DNA from: Bog-756 sp963812885
GTDB taxonomy: Bacteria > Actinomycetota > Acidimicrobiia > Acidimicrobiales > RAAP-2
NCBI GenBank assembly: GCA_963812885.1
Contig: CAWEWZ010000001.1
Location: 124,001-188,000, forward strand
Direction: 5' to 3'
DNA length: 64,000 nt
The position numbers and the translations under genes are program-made. Below, in pieces: positions 9,561 through 19,507 of this stretch. The notes below the pieces were generated by a model, which worked only from the letters and a program-made list of their open reading frames with translations, did not search any database and was not told where the DNA came from. Numbering within the stretch: position 1 is the first letter of the stretch; the number at the start of each line of letters is the position of its first letter.

Positions 9561-10949
9561 GTGTTCCCTGAGCGACTGCAACCGCTGGTGCAGGCCACCT
9601 CGGACCTCTCCGACCGCTTCCGGTCGGCGGGTCACTCCCTCTACCTGGTCGGGGGATCTGTCCGCGATGCCATTTTTGCCGACGAGGGATCATCGGGGGA
9701 CGGGGACGGCAGGGATCTGGACTTCACCACCGACGCCCGGCCCGACGACATCGAGGCGGTGGTGGCGGGTTGGGCCGACGCCGTGTGGATCCAGGGAAAG
9801 CGCTTCGGCACCATCGGCTGCCTCCGCGGCGGCCAGAAGTATGAGATCACCACCCATCGGGCCGAGGCCTACCGGCCCGACTCCCGCAAGCCCGACGTCG
9901 CCTTCGGCGACTCGGTGGAGGACGATCTGGCCCGACGCGACTTCACCATCAACGCCATGGCTCTCCGCCTCCCCGAGCTCGAGCTGATCGATCCCTTCGA
10001 GGGTCTCACCGATCTCTCCGCCCACCGGCTGCGCACGCCACTCGACCCCGACGTTTCCTTCGCCGACGACCCCTTGCGCATGCTCCGGGCGGCCCGGTTC
10101 ATCGCCAAATTGGATCTCGAACCGGCGCCCGAACTGGTCGAGGCGGTCCGGGCCGGACATCACCGCCTCTCCATCGTCTCGGCGGAGCGGATCCGGGACG
10201 AGTTGGACAGGATCGTCATGGTCCCGGTGCCGTCGGTCGCCCTCTGGTTCGTCGTGCGCACCGGCCTGGCCGACGAGTTCCTCCCCGAGCTGCCGGCCCT
10301 GGCCCTCGAACAGGACCCGATCCACCGGCACAAGGATGTCCTGGCCCACACGCTGGCCGTGGTCGACAAGACCAGCGCCGATCGCATCCTCCGGCTGGCC
10401 GCCCTGTTCCACGACGTCGGCAAGCCGAGGACCCGCGCCTTCATCGACGGGGGCGTCACGTTCCATCACCACGAGGTGGTCGGGGCCCGCATGACCCGGG
10501 CCCGCATGCAGGCCCTGCGCTACCCCAACGACGATGTCGACGAAGTGACCGAACTGGTCAACCTGCACCTGCGGTTCCACACCTACCGGCTCGGGTGGTC
10601 GGATCGGGCCGTGCGCCGCTATGTCCGCGATGCCGGCCCCCTGCTCGACCGGCTCAACGAGCTGACCCGGTGCGACTGCACCACCCGGAACGCGAACAAG
10701 GCCAAGGCGCTCGGCCGTCGCATGGACGAGCTCGAGGCGCGCATCGTCGAGCTCCGTCAACAGGAGGAACTGGACGCCATCCGCCCCGATCTCGACGGGG
10801 CCCAGGTCATGGACGAGCTCGGCCTCAAGCCGGGACCCGAGGTGGGCCGGGCCCTCGCCTTCCTGCTCGAGCTCAGGCTCGAGGAGGGTCCGCTGGGCGA
10901 GGACGAAGCCCGGAAGCGGCTGACCGAATGGTGGTCGCAGCAGACTTGA
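9561..10949 (+). CDS. pcnA: CCA tRNA nucleotidyltransferase with HD domain
   Basis: 462 residues. The N-terminal class II nucleotidyltransferase head carries LVGGSVRD and the metal-binding DLDFTT. An RNA-binding region with RRDFTINAMAL follows, and a C-terminal HD phosphohydrolase domain has LFHDVGKPRT at about 285. It adds or repairs the 3' CCA of tRNA; the HD domain is characteristic of bacterial CCA/PcnA proteins in this chromosomal place (Rv3907c in Mycobacterium tuberculosis). The GTG at 9561 is chosen because homologues begin shortly before LVGGSVRD; no intact Shine-Dalgarno is obvious. Confidence 0.92.
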   Translation: MFPERLQPLVQATSDLSDRFRSAGHSLYLVGGSVRDAIFADEGSSGDGDGRDLDFTTDARPDDIEAVVAGWADAVWIQGKRFGTIGCLRGGQKYEITTHRAEAYRPDSRKPDVAFGDSVEDDLARRDFTINAMALRLPELELIDPFEGLTDLSAHRLRTPLDPDVSFADDPLRMLRAARFIAKLDLEPAPELVEAVRAGHHRLSIVSAERIRDELDRIVMVPVPSVALWFVVRTGLADEFLPELPALALEQDPIHRHKDVLAHTLAVVDKTSADRILRLAALFHDVGKPRTRAFIDGGVTFHHHEVVGARMTRARMQALRYPNDDVDEVTELVNLHLRFHTYRLGWSDRAVRRYVRDAGPLLDRLNELTRCDCTTRNANKAKALGRRMDELEARIVELRQQEELDAIRPDLDGAQVMDELGLKPGPEVGRALAFLLELRLEEGPLGEDEARKRLTEWWSQQT

Positions 10950-10994
10950 TCGTGGGCCGGGACCGGTAGGTCCGGCGGGCGACTACCGGGAGGC

Positions 10995-12093
10995 TCAGCC
11001 CTCGGGCCACACGGGGCCGCGGTCACCTTCGGCGAACGACTCGACCATGTCGTGGGCCACGTCGTCGTGGTACTGGACGGGGGGAGACTTCATGAAATAG
11101 GCCGAGGGGCCGAGCAGGGGGCCGCCGATACCGCGGTCGAGGGCCAGCTTGGCGCACCGGACGGCGTCGATGATGACCCCGGCCGAGTTGGGGGAGTCCC
11201 AGACCTCGAGCTTGAGCTCGAGATTGAGGGGGACGTCGCCGAAGTTGCGTCCCTCCATCCGGATGTAGGCCCACTTCCGGTCGTGGAGCCAGGGAACATG
11301 GTCCGACGGTCCGATGTGGACGTCGTCGGCCGGGAGGGCGCCGTGCTCGATCTGGCTGGTCACGGCCTGGGTCTTGGACACCTTCTTCGATTCGAGGCGG
11401 TCCCGCTCGAGCATGTTCTTGAAGTCCATGTTGCCGCCCACGTTGAGCTGGTAGGTGTGGTCGAGGGCCAGTCCCCGGTCCTCGAAGAGTCTGGTCAGGA
11501 TCCGGTGGACGATGGTCGAGCCCACCTGGCTCTTGATGTCGTCGCCCACGATGGGCAGGCCGGCGGCCTGGAACTTCCGGGCCCATTCGGGGTCGGAGGC
11601 GATGAACACGGGAATGGCGTTGACGAACCCGACCCCGGCCTGCAGGCAGGCGTCGGCGTAGAAGCGCTGGGCCTGCTCGGAGCCGACAGGGAGGTAGCTC
11701 ACCAGCACGTCGGCCCGCGAGTCCTTGAGGGCGGCGACCACGTCGATGGGCTCCGCCGGCGACTCCTCGACCGTCTCGCGGTAGTACTTGCCGAACCCGT
11801 CGAGTGTGGGGCCCCGCTGGACGGTGATGCCCGAGCTCGCCGACCCCGGCGAAGCGGATGGTGTTGTTCTGCCCGGCGAAGATGGCCTTGCCCAGGTCGG
11901 TGCCGACCTTGGCCGCGTCGGCGTCGAAGGCGGCGACGAACTCCAGATCCCGAACGTGGTAGCCACCCAGCACCACATGCATCAGCCCGGGGACCGTCTC
12001 GGTCGGATCGGCGTCCCGGTAGTACTCGACCCCCTGGATGAGGGAGCTGGCGCAGTTGCCCACGCCGGCGATGGCTACACGGATCGTGCTCAT
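10995..12093 (-). CDS. ino1: Inositol-3-phosphate synthase (one frameshift)
   Basis: About 365 residues after correction. It converts glucose 6-phosphate to 1D-myo-inositol 3-phosphate using NAD, feeding phosphatidylinositol, mycothiol and related actinobacterial inositol compounds. The N-terminal NAD fold is VAIAGVGNCASSLIQGV; later segments VGDDIKSQVGSTIVHR, NVGGNMDFKNM and SKTQAVTSQ are family hallmarks. The frame breaks at about 11,831: GGGC should read GGC to give GVGELGITVQRGPTLDG. The ATG at 12093 follows an AAGGGA site and overlaps the padR stop (ATGA). Confidence 0.93.
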
Positions 12094-12764
12094 GAATTGG
12101 TTCCCTTCGTTGCTGTCATGGCGCTCCCACGCTGGGGCTCGCGATTCTCGGATCGGGGTGCTGGCTGCTTCTGCCGTTCGAATTCGATGAGGCGGTCGAG
12201 CCACGCGATGTCATGCTCGGTGGCCTCGGTCCCGTGCTCGACCAGCGAGCGGGTGTAGACGTCGAGGGTGCTCCCGGCGGCTCGGATGTGGTCGTTGGCC
12301 AGGCGCCGTGTCAGCTGGGCCCGCCGCCGCTCGAGCAGGGCCAGCCGGGCCTGAGGGGCCAGATGCCGGGCGAATGCGAGGCGGAGGCCGAAGCTCCGGG
12401 CGTCGTCGGTCCCGGCCGGCTCGTCGGCGTCGAGGAGCTGTTCGAACTGCTTGCGGCCCTGTTCGGTGATCCGGTACACCTTGCGCGACCGCTTGGTGCC
12501 GCGGGCGGCTCCGGCCCGTCGGGCCCGCAGTCCGGCCCGGTCACCGCTGAGCGAACCGGTCGGCGGGATGGGGGGAACGGCCGGCGAGCCGGTCGACTCG
12601 GTGACGGTCACCGCTCCGGCGGACTCCAGCCGGGACAGGGCCGGGTAGAGCGAACCGAACGAGATGTTGGCGAACAGCCCCAGCTCGTCACGAAGGCGCC
12701 GACGGATCTCGTAGCCGTGGAGCTCCTGTTCGTGGAGAAGGCCGAGAATGGCCAGATCGAGCAT
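12090..12764 (-). CDS. PadR-family transcriptional regulator upstream of ino1
   Basis: 224 residues. The winged HTH starts at residue 1 (LDLAILGLLHEQELHGYEI), with ISFGSLYPALSRLE as recognition region, and a C-terminal helical dimerisation segment. A Pro/Arg-rich insert of about 35 residues lies in the wing, between VTVTEST and SRKVYRITEQG, longer than in most PadR proteins. The gene overlaps ino1 by four bases, as Rv0047c/ino1 lie together in Mycobacterium. A palindromic site directly before its start suggests autoregulation. The ATG at 12764 is chosen over an in-frame TTG at 12782, which lies inside that palindrome. Confidence 0.88.
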   Translation of the reverse strand: MLDLAILGLLHEQELHGYEIRRRLRDELGLFANISFGSLYPALSRLESAGAVTVTESTGSPAVPPIPPTGSLSGDRAGLRARRAGAARGTKRSRKVYRITEQGRKQFEQLLDADEPAGTDDARSFGLRLAFARHLAPQARLALLERRRAQLTRRLANDHIRAAGSTLDVYTRSLVEHGTEATEHDIAWLDRLIEFERQKQPAPRSENREPQRGSAMTATKGTNS

Positions 12765-12771
12765 GTCAGCA

Positions 12772-12794
12772 TGATATATCAATCCGATATATCA
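12772..12794. promoter_or_regulatory. Palindromic operator candidate before padR-ino1
   Basis: TGATATATC at 12772-12780 and its exact reverse complement GATATATCA at 12786-12794, separated by five bases; each half also contains the palindrome GATATATC. It sits 8 bases upstream of the padR start codon, in a short AT-rich island inside high-G+C sequence. PadR proteins commonly bind such dyads and repress their own operon. Confidence 0.65.
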
Positions 12795-13182
12795 ATTCAA
12801 TACATCGGCCGGGGGGTCCGGTGGGAAGGTGACAAACGCCAGGCCCGAGCCGCTGATGCCCGGTCAGTCGAGGCTCACTCAGGCGCGCCATCCTCCGGCG
12901 GGAGGAACTGACGCATGAGCCAGGTCGGAGAACGCGCGAGATGGGGATCCGGACCTCTCGACGATCTGACTGCCATGGTCTACCCACGGACGTCGGAACC
13001 AAACCTCATTTCGAGATCCTCCGTTTGTCCACCATCCTGCGGAGCGGAACCTGGTTCGGGTTGCGACTCGGAGTTACTGGGCCGTGCGGGTCAGAGTCCG
13101 GACCGGAGCCCGCATTCTCGGACCACGACCGGACCCGGCCGGGACAGTGCCCTCCAACCCCCGAGGGATTACCCTGGTTTCC
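12795..13182. other. Intergenic region between padR and DUF5318 gene
   Basis: A 388-base stretch between divergent genes with no reading frame that resembles a protein family. It must hold the promoters for padR-ino1 and for the DUF5318 gene; no clear -10/-35 pair can be assigned by eye apart from the AT-rich edge next to the palindrome at 12772-12794. Confidence 0.5.
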
Positions 13183-13626
13183 GTGAGCTTCCGACCCGGA
13201 GCACTCGAGGGTGTGCAGACCTCCCCGACCGGAGGGCGTGTCGAATATCTCCTCGCCCGCAACGCGGTGGTCCGGGAGTATCGCAAGGGCCGGCTGTCCC
13301 GTCTCGATGTCTGTGACGCCCACCCGGAATTGCTTCGGGTGGCACGCAATTTGGGCCATCCGTCGGGTGACAGGTGCCCCATCTGCGAGGAATGCGACCT
13401 GGTCGAGGTGACCTTCGTGTTCGGTTCGCGGCTGCCCCCGGGGGGCCGCTGCGTGGCCACCCAGGCCGAGCTCAGCCGCTACTGGCGCCGCAAGGAGCCG
13501 GTGGTCTGCTACGTCATCGAGGTCTGTACCGAGTGTTCGTGGAACCATCTGGCCCGGATGTACCCGGCCGGTGCCGGGGTGGAGGCCGTGGCCCGCAAGC
13601 CGCTCAGCGGTCGGGCCAGCCTGTAG
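13183..13626 (+). CDS. DUF5318 zinc-ribbon-like protein
   Basis: 147 residues of unknown function, matching the DUF5318 protein (Rv0049-like) that follows ino1 and padR in mycobacteria. Two Cys pairs are visible, CPICEEC at about residue 65 and CTECSW at about 124, suggesting a zinc ribbon. An N-terminal helical part with EYLLARNAVVREYRKGRL, then VCDAHPELLRVARN, is conserved in the family. The GTG at 13183 is preferred because it gives the usual length; the frame is open about 100 bases further upstream. Confidence 0.8.
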   Translation: MSFRPGALEGVQTSPTGGRVEYLLARNAVVREYRKGRLSRLDVCDAHPELLRVARNLGHPSGDRCPICEECDLVEVTFVFGSRLPPGGRCVATQAELSRYWRRKEPVVCYVIEVCTECSWNHLARMYPAGAGVEAVARKPLSGRASL

Positions 13627-13693
13627 CCGACACGCGGACCGGCCGGGATCCGGTCAAATGGACGAGGTGGGCGATCCCCGGTAGAAGAGGGGC

Positions 13694-14475
13694 ATGATCC
13701 TCGAAGGCAAGACGGTCCTCGTCACCGGTGTGGGAAACGGCCTCGGCCGCGAGTGTGCCGCCAGTGCCCTGCGGGACGGGGCCAACGTGGTGATGGCGGC
13801 CCGGACCCCCGAGACAGCTCACCGCCATCGCCGGCGAGCTCGACCCGAGCGGCGAGCGGGTGGCCACCCACCCGACCGACATCACCGACCCCGAGTCGTG
13901 CGCCTCGCTGGTCGAGGTCGGCCACGAGCCGGTTCGGGTCGGTTGACGCGTTGATCCAGGTGGCGGCGTACGAGAACGTCTGGGGTGGGCTGTACGACCT
14001 CAAGTTCGAGGCATGGCGCAAGGCATTCGAGACCAACGTGCTCGGCGCCCTCACCGTGATCAGGCCGGTGGCCGAGGCCATGAAGTCCGGTGGGGGAGGC
14101 TCGGTCGTCCTCATCGGATCGCAGTCCATGTTCCAACCGGCGCTGCCCCAGAGCGGCTACGCGGCGTCCAAGAGCGCCCTGCTGTCGGCCATGTACTACC
14201 TGTGCGACGAGCTCGGTCCCGACAACATCCGCTTCAACATGGTCATCCCGTCCTGGATGTGGGGGCCGAACGTCGAGATGTACGTGAACGGGACGGCGGC
14301 CAACCAGGGCCGGACCGCCGACGACGTGCTCGAGGACATCGTGGGCAAGTTCCCGCTCCGCCGGATGACCGAGGACGGCGAGGTGGCCGACGTGGCCGCA
14401 TTCTTCGCCTCGGACCACGCCAAGGCCGTGACCGGCCAGTATCTGCTGGTCAACTCGGGTGAGATGCTCCGATGA
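13694..14475 (+). CDS. Short-chain dehydrogenase/reductase (two frameshifts)
   Basis: About 259 residues after two corrections (extra base at about 13,814 and again at about 13,920). It has the NAD(P) motif VTGVGNGLGRE, the catalytic tetrad region YAASKSAL, and a C-terminal substrate loop WMWGPNVEMYVNG. It is a classical SDR of unknown substrate. The stop overlaps the start of the next reductase gene (ATGA), and a SnoaL-like gene follows, suggesting a small oxidoreductive operon. Confidence 0.82.
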
Positions 14476-15551
14476 GGGGGGCGCCGAAGCGGGTGGTGGT
14501 CTGGGGTACCGGGTTCGTGGGGAGGATGGTCATTCCCGAGATCATCCGCCACCCCGCCTTCGAGCTGGTCGGTGTCGGTGTCAGTAGTCCCGACAAGGTC
14601 GGCGCGGATGTCGGCGAGCTCTCCGGGAGCGGTCCCGCCGGCGTGACGGCCACCGACGACCTCGACGCATTGGTGGCCCTCCGACCCGACGCGCTGGTCC
14701 ACTTCGGGCCGACCGCGGCCCACGCCGAGGCCAACATCCGCGATATCGGCGCCTTCCTCCGGGCCGGGATCGACGTGTGCTCGACGGCCATGACGCCGTG
14801 GGTGTGGCCGACCATGGCCCTCAACCCCCCGAGCTGGACCGAGCCCATCGTCGAGGCCTGCCGCATCGGCGGATCGTCGTGCTTCACCACCGGCATCGAC
14901 CCCGGGTTCGCCAACGACCTGTTCCCGATGACCCTGATGGGGCTGTGCAGCGAGGTCCGCCAGGTACGGGCTCTCGAGATCCTCGACTACATCAACTACG
15001 AGGGCGACTACGAGGACGAGATGGGCATCGGGCGGCCACCCGAGTTCGTCCCCCTCCTCGAGCACACCGACATCCTGGTCATGTCGTGGGGGGCGACGGT
15101 GCCGATGATGGCCCACGCCGTGGGCGTCGAGCTCGACGAGATCACCAGCACATGGGAGAAGTGGGCCACCGACCGGCCCATCACCACCGCCAAGGGCGTG
15201 ATCAACCCGGGCGAGGTGGCGGCCATCCGGTTCACCATCAACGGGATCTACCAGGGCGAGCCCCGGATCTGCCTCGAGCATGTCAACCGGGTGGGCGTCG
15301 ACGCCGCCCCCGACTGGCCCCGGGGCAACCAGAACGACGTCTACCGGGTCGAGATCCAGGGAACGCCGTCGATCACCCAGGAGACCGCGTTCCGGTTCAC
15401 CGACGGGAGCGGTCGGGATGCGGCCGCCGCCGGCTGTCTCGCCACCGGCCTCCGGGCCCTCAACGCGGTACCGGCGGTGAACCTTCTCCCCCCGGGATGG
15501 GTCACCGCGCTCGATCTCCCGCTGATTCCCGGCGTGGGTACCATCCGATAG
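14472..15551 (+). CDS. DapB-fold NAD(P)-dependent reductase
   Basis: 359 residues, intact. The N-terminal Rossmann fold is VVVWGTGFVGRMVI, followed by a C-terminal domain like those of the DapB/2,4-diaminopentanoate dehydrogenase-type proteins common in mycobacteria (often annotated as dihydrodipicolinate reductase). It contains TTGIDPGFANDLFP, a segment shared by this group. The true substrate is unknown; the neighbourhood (SDR upstream, SnoaL-like downstream) argues for a catabolic or steroid-like role rather than lysine synthesis. It is translationally coupled to the preceding SDR. Confidence 0.78.
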   Translation: MRGAPKRVVVWGTGFVGRMVIPEIIRHPAFELVGVGVSSPDKVGADVGELSGSGPAGVTATDDLDALVALRPDALVHFGPTAAHAEANIRDIGAFLRAGIDVCSTAMTPWVWPTMALNPPSWTEPIVEACRIGGSSCFTTGIDPGFANDLFPMTLMGLCSEVRQVRALEILDYINYEGDYEDEMGIGRPPEFVPLLEHTDILVMSWGATVPMMAHAVGVELDEITSTWEKWATDRPITTAKGVINPGEVAAIRFTINGIYQGEPRICLEHVNRVGVDAAPDWPRGNQNDVYRVEIQGTPSITQETAFRFTDGSGRDAAAAGCLATGLRALNAVPAVNLLPPGWVTALDLPLIPGVGTIR

Positions 15552-15594
15552 CCGGATCGTAGGCGTGAGCGGATCGGAAGACGGAGGAGCCACC

Positions 15595-16087
15595 ATGACA
15601 CCCGACGACCTGGTCGAGATCGAACTCATCAAACGGTTGAAGTACCGCTACCTGCGGTGCCTCGATCAGAAGCTGTGGGACGAGATCGAGACGTGCTTCA
15701 CCCCCGACGCCACCGCCCGCTACGGCGGTGGGCTCTACGAGTTCGAGGGACGCGACGCCATCATGGAGTTCCTGCGCACCTCGATGGGGGCCACGACCAT
15801 GCTGAGCAGCCACCGCTGCCATCATCCCGAGATCGACCTGACCGGCCCGGACGACGGCCACCGGGATCTGGGCCCTCGAGGACGTGGTCGTCCTGACCGA
15901 TGTGGGCGTCAACGTCCAGGGGGCGGCGTTCTACACCGACCGGTACGTGAAGGACGGCGACACCTGGCTCATCGCCCACACCGGCTACAAGCGCAGCTAC
16001 GAGGAGCTGATGCCCAGGTCGGCGATCAAGGGGCTGAAGCTGACCGCCGACTGGTGGGCCACCGACGGGCGGTCGACGCTCGGCTGA
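15595..16087 (+). CDS. SnoaL/NTF2-like protein (one frameshift)
   Basis: About 163 residues after removing one base at about 15,854 (GACGGCC to GACGCC). It has the alpha+beta cone fold signature: an N-terminal helix LIKRLKYRYLRCLDQKLWD, CFTPDATARYG, then beta strands ending DGDTWLIAHTGYKRSY. Such proteins act as small isomerases, hydratases or dehydratases; the substrate is unknown. A GGAGG site lies seven bases before the ATG. It is probably co-transcribed with the two upstream oxidoreductases. Confidence 0.78.
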
Positions 16088-16118
16088 CCGGCGTCACGGC
16101 GGTCCGAACGGGTGCCGG

Positions 16119-16883
16119 TCAGGCCAGCGTGGCCCCGTCGATGAGGATGTCGGCCCCGTTCATGTGCGACGCCTCGTCGGAGGCCACATAGGCGATGGCG
16201 GCGGCGATCCCCTCCGGCGTGCCGAACGGGCCGAGCGGGGTCACCCGGTCTCAGGAGCTTGGTGTCCGCGCCCTCGGGCAGATGGAAGGCGGCGGTGATC
16301 GGGGTGTCGATGGCGCCCGGGCTGATGCTGTTGACCCGGAGGCCGGCGCCCGCGTACTCGACGGCCAGGGCCCGGGTGAAGGCGAGCACCCCGCCCTTGG
16401 TGGCGGCGTAGGCCGAGGCCCAGGGCTGGCCCGTTGTGGGCGGCGGTGGAGGCCAGGTTGACGATGTTCCCGCGGCTGGACAGCAGGTAGGGGAGCGCCT
16501 GACGGCAGACCAGGAAGGTGCCGGTGAGGTTGACGGCGACCAACCGGTTCCATTCGTCCAGCGACTGCTCGTGGGTGTGGGAGAACGAGAGCACCCCGGC
16601 CACGTTGACCACCACGTCGAGGGTGCCCAGCCGGTCGGCGGCCGATTCGGCGACCAGCTCCTCGACGCCGGCTTCGGTACTGACGTCGCCGACGAGGGCG
16701 GACACCGACCCGCGCAGATCCGGCGGTCTCGGTCCGGCGAGCTCGGACAGCAGCTCGGCGTTGACGTCGACGGCCACCACGGCCGCGCCCTCGGAGGCCA
16801 GCCGGATGGCGGTGGCCCGTCCGATGCCGGACGCGCCGCCGGTGACCGAGGGCGTGCCGTCCGTCAAAACGTTCTGGGACCAT
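16119..16883 (-). CDS. Short-chain dehydrogenase/reductase (three frameshifts)
   Basis: About 253 residues after removing one base at each of about 16,850, 16,438 and 16,252. The corrected N-terminus reads MVPERFDGRHALVTGGASGIG, supporting the ATG at 16883. The active-site motif is YAATKGGVLAF, and the C-terminus ends with the usual SDR DILIDGATLA. Substrate unknown. It is divergent from the DHA2 exporter gene, with an 18-bp dyad between them. Confidence 0.78.
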
Positions 16884-16902
16884 CGCCAGACTGTAGGGCG
16901 TG

Positions 16903-16920
16903 GGTCACGTTAGTGTGACC
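16903..16920. promoter_or_regulatory. Dyad operator candidate between SDR and exporter genes
   Basis: GGTCAC at 16903-16908 and GTGACC at 16915-16920 with a six-base spacer, a perfect inverted repeat in the 64-base gap between divergent genes. Position and symmetry fit an operator controlling one or both genes; the regulator is not identified. Confidence 0.5.
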
Positions 16921-16947
16921 GCCGGACACGACGGGGAGGAGTAGGGG

Positions 16948-18501
16948 ATGGCCACCACCAGCACCACCGGAGGCCGGTCGAAGAACCTCATCCTGGCCGC
17001 CATGATCTTCGCCGTCTCGATGACCTTCATCGACCAGACCATCGTGTCCATCGCCGTCCCCGAGATCCAGAAGGAACTGGGCCTGAGCAGCACCGGCGTG
17101 CAGTGGGCGGTCAATGCCTACCTGCTCTCGCTGGCCGCGCTGTTCGCGTTCGGCGGCCGGTTGGCCGACACGGTCGGCCACAAGAAGATGGTGGTGCTCG
17201 GCGTCATCGTCTTCGCCCTGGCGTCGACCATGTGCGGGCTCACTCCGAAGGGGAGCCTGGCCGAAGCGTGGATCGTCACCTTCCGGGTGGTCCAGGGAGC
17301 AGGAGGGGCCATCATGTTCCCGGCCGCGCTGGCCATCGTGGTGCAGACCTTCGCCCTGCACGAACGCGGCAAGGCGTTGGCCGCCTTCTTCGGGATCGCC
17401 GGCGGCCTCACCGCGGTCGGGCCCGATCCTCGGGGGCTACCTCACCCAGTGGACTTGGCGGGCCATCTTCTGGGTCAACGTCCCGGTGGCGATCATCGCC
17501 CTGGTCCTGATCGTCCTGGCCAAGCCGGTCACGTCCTTCAAGCCCGCCCCGATGGACTACCGCGGATCTGGCCCTGATCGCCTCGGGCGTGGCCCTGAGC
17601 GTCTTCGGCTTCCAGCAGTCGGCCATCTGGGGGTGGGGCAACCCGGGCGTCGGACTGGCCATCGCCGCCGGCCTGGTCCTGCTGATCATCTTCTACTTCG
17701 TCGAGCTGCGGACCGAGTCCCCGCTGATGCAGGTGCGCATCTTCCGCATCCGGCCGTTCTTCGTCGAGAACCTGGTCCTCGGCATCTCCATGCTGGCCTT
17801 CATCCCGGTGTTCTTCTTCGCCAGCGAGTACGCGCAGATCTCCCTGGCCAAGTCGGCGTCGGAGGCCGGCCTCTTCCTGCTGTACTTCTTCATCGGCTTC
17901 GTGGTGGCCGCGCAGATCGGCGGGCGGATGCTCGACAAGGGCGGCGCCAAACGCCCGGTGGTGCTCGGGTGCGTGCTGGCCTGTGTCGGGTTCGCCCTGT
18001 GGGCCGGGAAGGTCACTCAGCTCAGCTTCGGCGCCCAGAAGTGGTACATCATCCTGGCCGGAGCCGGCATGGGATTCATGCTGGGCCCGGCCAGCACCGA
18101 TGCCGTCAATCGGGCGTCGCGGCTCTCCTACGGCGAGGCCACCGGCATCACCCAGACGGTCCGCAACTACGCGGCCAGCCTCGGTCTGGCCATCCTGGGC
18201 ACCGTCCTGGTCACCCAGTTCCGTTCGCAGGTGACCACGTCACTGGTGTCCCAGGGGGTGCCCGCCGGCCGGGCGGGCCACGAGGCGTCGACCATCGCCC
18301 AGGCCCAGGGTGGGAACGGCAGCGTGGCAGTCGATCCCCCACTTCGTGCGCCTCGATTTCGCCGACGCCACCCGCAGCGTCCTCATCGGCATGTCGGTGG
18401 CCATGGGCCTCGCCGCCGTGGTCGGCCTGATCGGACTGCGGGCCGGCGTCCAGGAGGAGACGGAGCCGGAGGCCATTCCCACCAGCCCGCCGGCCCGCTA
18501 G
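16948..18501 (+). CDS. DHA2-family MFS drug exporter (three frameshifts)
   Basis: About 516 residues with some 14 hydrophobic segments, the size of the DHA2 (14-TMS) proton-driven multidrug exporters. Motif A is seen as GGRLADTVGHKKMV at about residue 66, and motif C-like VVQGAGGAIMFPAALAIV at about 112. Single surplus bases at about 17,424, 17,564 and 18,336 break the frame; removing them gives one continuous protein ending PEAIPTSPPAR. A GGGGAGGAG site lies just before the ATG. It probably exports a toxic compound or an intermediate linked to the divergent SDR. Confidence 0.85.
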
Positions 18502-18599
18502 CCTGGTGGCGTAGTCCGTAGTGCTCCGTGGTGGCCGTCGGCCACCGCCCATGCCGCCGGCAGCCTCCGGGCGCTGGACGGCCGAACAGGAGGATTGCC

Positions 18600-19415
18600 A
18601 TGCCCGACCCCCGGTCGAAGCCGGTCACCGTGCCCGTCGTGCGCGACACCAAACGGCGCGACGGCCACCCACCCCTGGTGATGGTCACCGCCTACGACGC
18701 CCCCGGGGCCCGGATCGCCGACGCCGCCGGCGTGGACATGATCCTGGTCGGCGACTCGGTGGCCACCAACGTGCTCGGCTACGAGGACACCCTCCAGGTG
18801 ACCGTCGAGGACATGGCCCACCACACCGCGGCGGTGGCCCGGGCCCGGCCGAAGCCCCTGATCGTGGCCGACCTGCCGTGGATGAGCTACCACCTCGACC
18901 CGGTGGACACGGTTCGGAACGGCGCCACCCTGATCCGGGCCGGGGCCCAGGCGGTCAAGTTGGAGGGGGGCGTCAACCGGGTGCCGATGATCGAGGCCCT
19001 GGTGGCGGCCGAAATCCCGGTGGTCGGCCACCTCGGCCTCACGCCGCAGTCGGTCAACGCCATGGGCGGCTATCGGGTCCAGGGCCGTGATGACGCCGCC
19101 GCCCATGCGCTGACCCTGGCGGCCAAGGCCGTCTCGGCCGCCGGCTGCTTCGCCGTGGTCATCGAGGGGGTCCCCGAGCGGGTGGGCGAGGCCATCACCG
19201 AATCGCTCGACATCCCGACCATCGGGATCGGAGCCGGCCCGGGCTGTGACGGGCAGGTCCTGGTCCTGCACGACCTGCTCGGGCTCAACGCCGGCGTGCC
19301 CAAGTTCGTGCGCCGGTACGCCGAGCTCGAAGCGGCCGCAGTGGCCGCGGTGGCCGCCTACGCCGCCGACGTGCGCTCCGGGGCCTTCCCCGCCGATGCC
19401 GAGGTCTACCACTGA
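18600..19415 (+). CDS. panB: 3-methyl-2-oxobutanoate hydroxymethyltransferase
   Basis: 271 residues. PanB transfers a hydroxymethyl group from methylene-tetrahydrofolate to 2-oxoisovalerate, the first step of pantothenate (CoA) synthesis. Family motifs are VTAYDAPGARIADAAGVD, ILVGDSVATNVLGYEDTL, KLEGG, GHLGLTPQSVNAMGGY, and the catalytic Glu in FAVVIEGVPERV. The ATG at 18600 follows GGAGGATT. The gene stands alone between the exporter and the rpsF operon. Confidence 0.95.
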   Translation: MPDPRSKPVTVPVVRDTKRRDGHPPLVMVTAYDAPGARIADAAGVDMILVGDSVATNVLGYEDTLQVTVEDMAHHTAAVARARPKPLIVADLPWMSYHLDPVDTVRNGATLIRAGAQAVKLEGGVNRVPMIEALVAAEIPVVGHLGLTPQSVNAMGGYRVQGRDDAAAHALTLAAKAVSAAGCFAVVIEGVPERVGEAITESLDIPTIGIGAGPGCDGQVLVLHDLLGLNAGVPKFVRRYAELEAAAVAAVAAYAADVRSGAFPADAEVYH

Positions 19416-19507
19416 CGTCGGTCCCGCCGGTCCCGGGGGCCGGTGGATTGCCGGTAGGGTAGAGCGGTTGTCACAGCCGCCTGCGGGCGGCCATCCAGTT
19501 CCGACCT

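Noticed and set aside
16948..18501. Programmed frameshifting in the exporter gene
   Set aside because: Three separate sites with different local sequence and no slippery motif, stop codon or pseudoknot; the same defect type is spread over unrelated genes.
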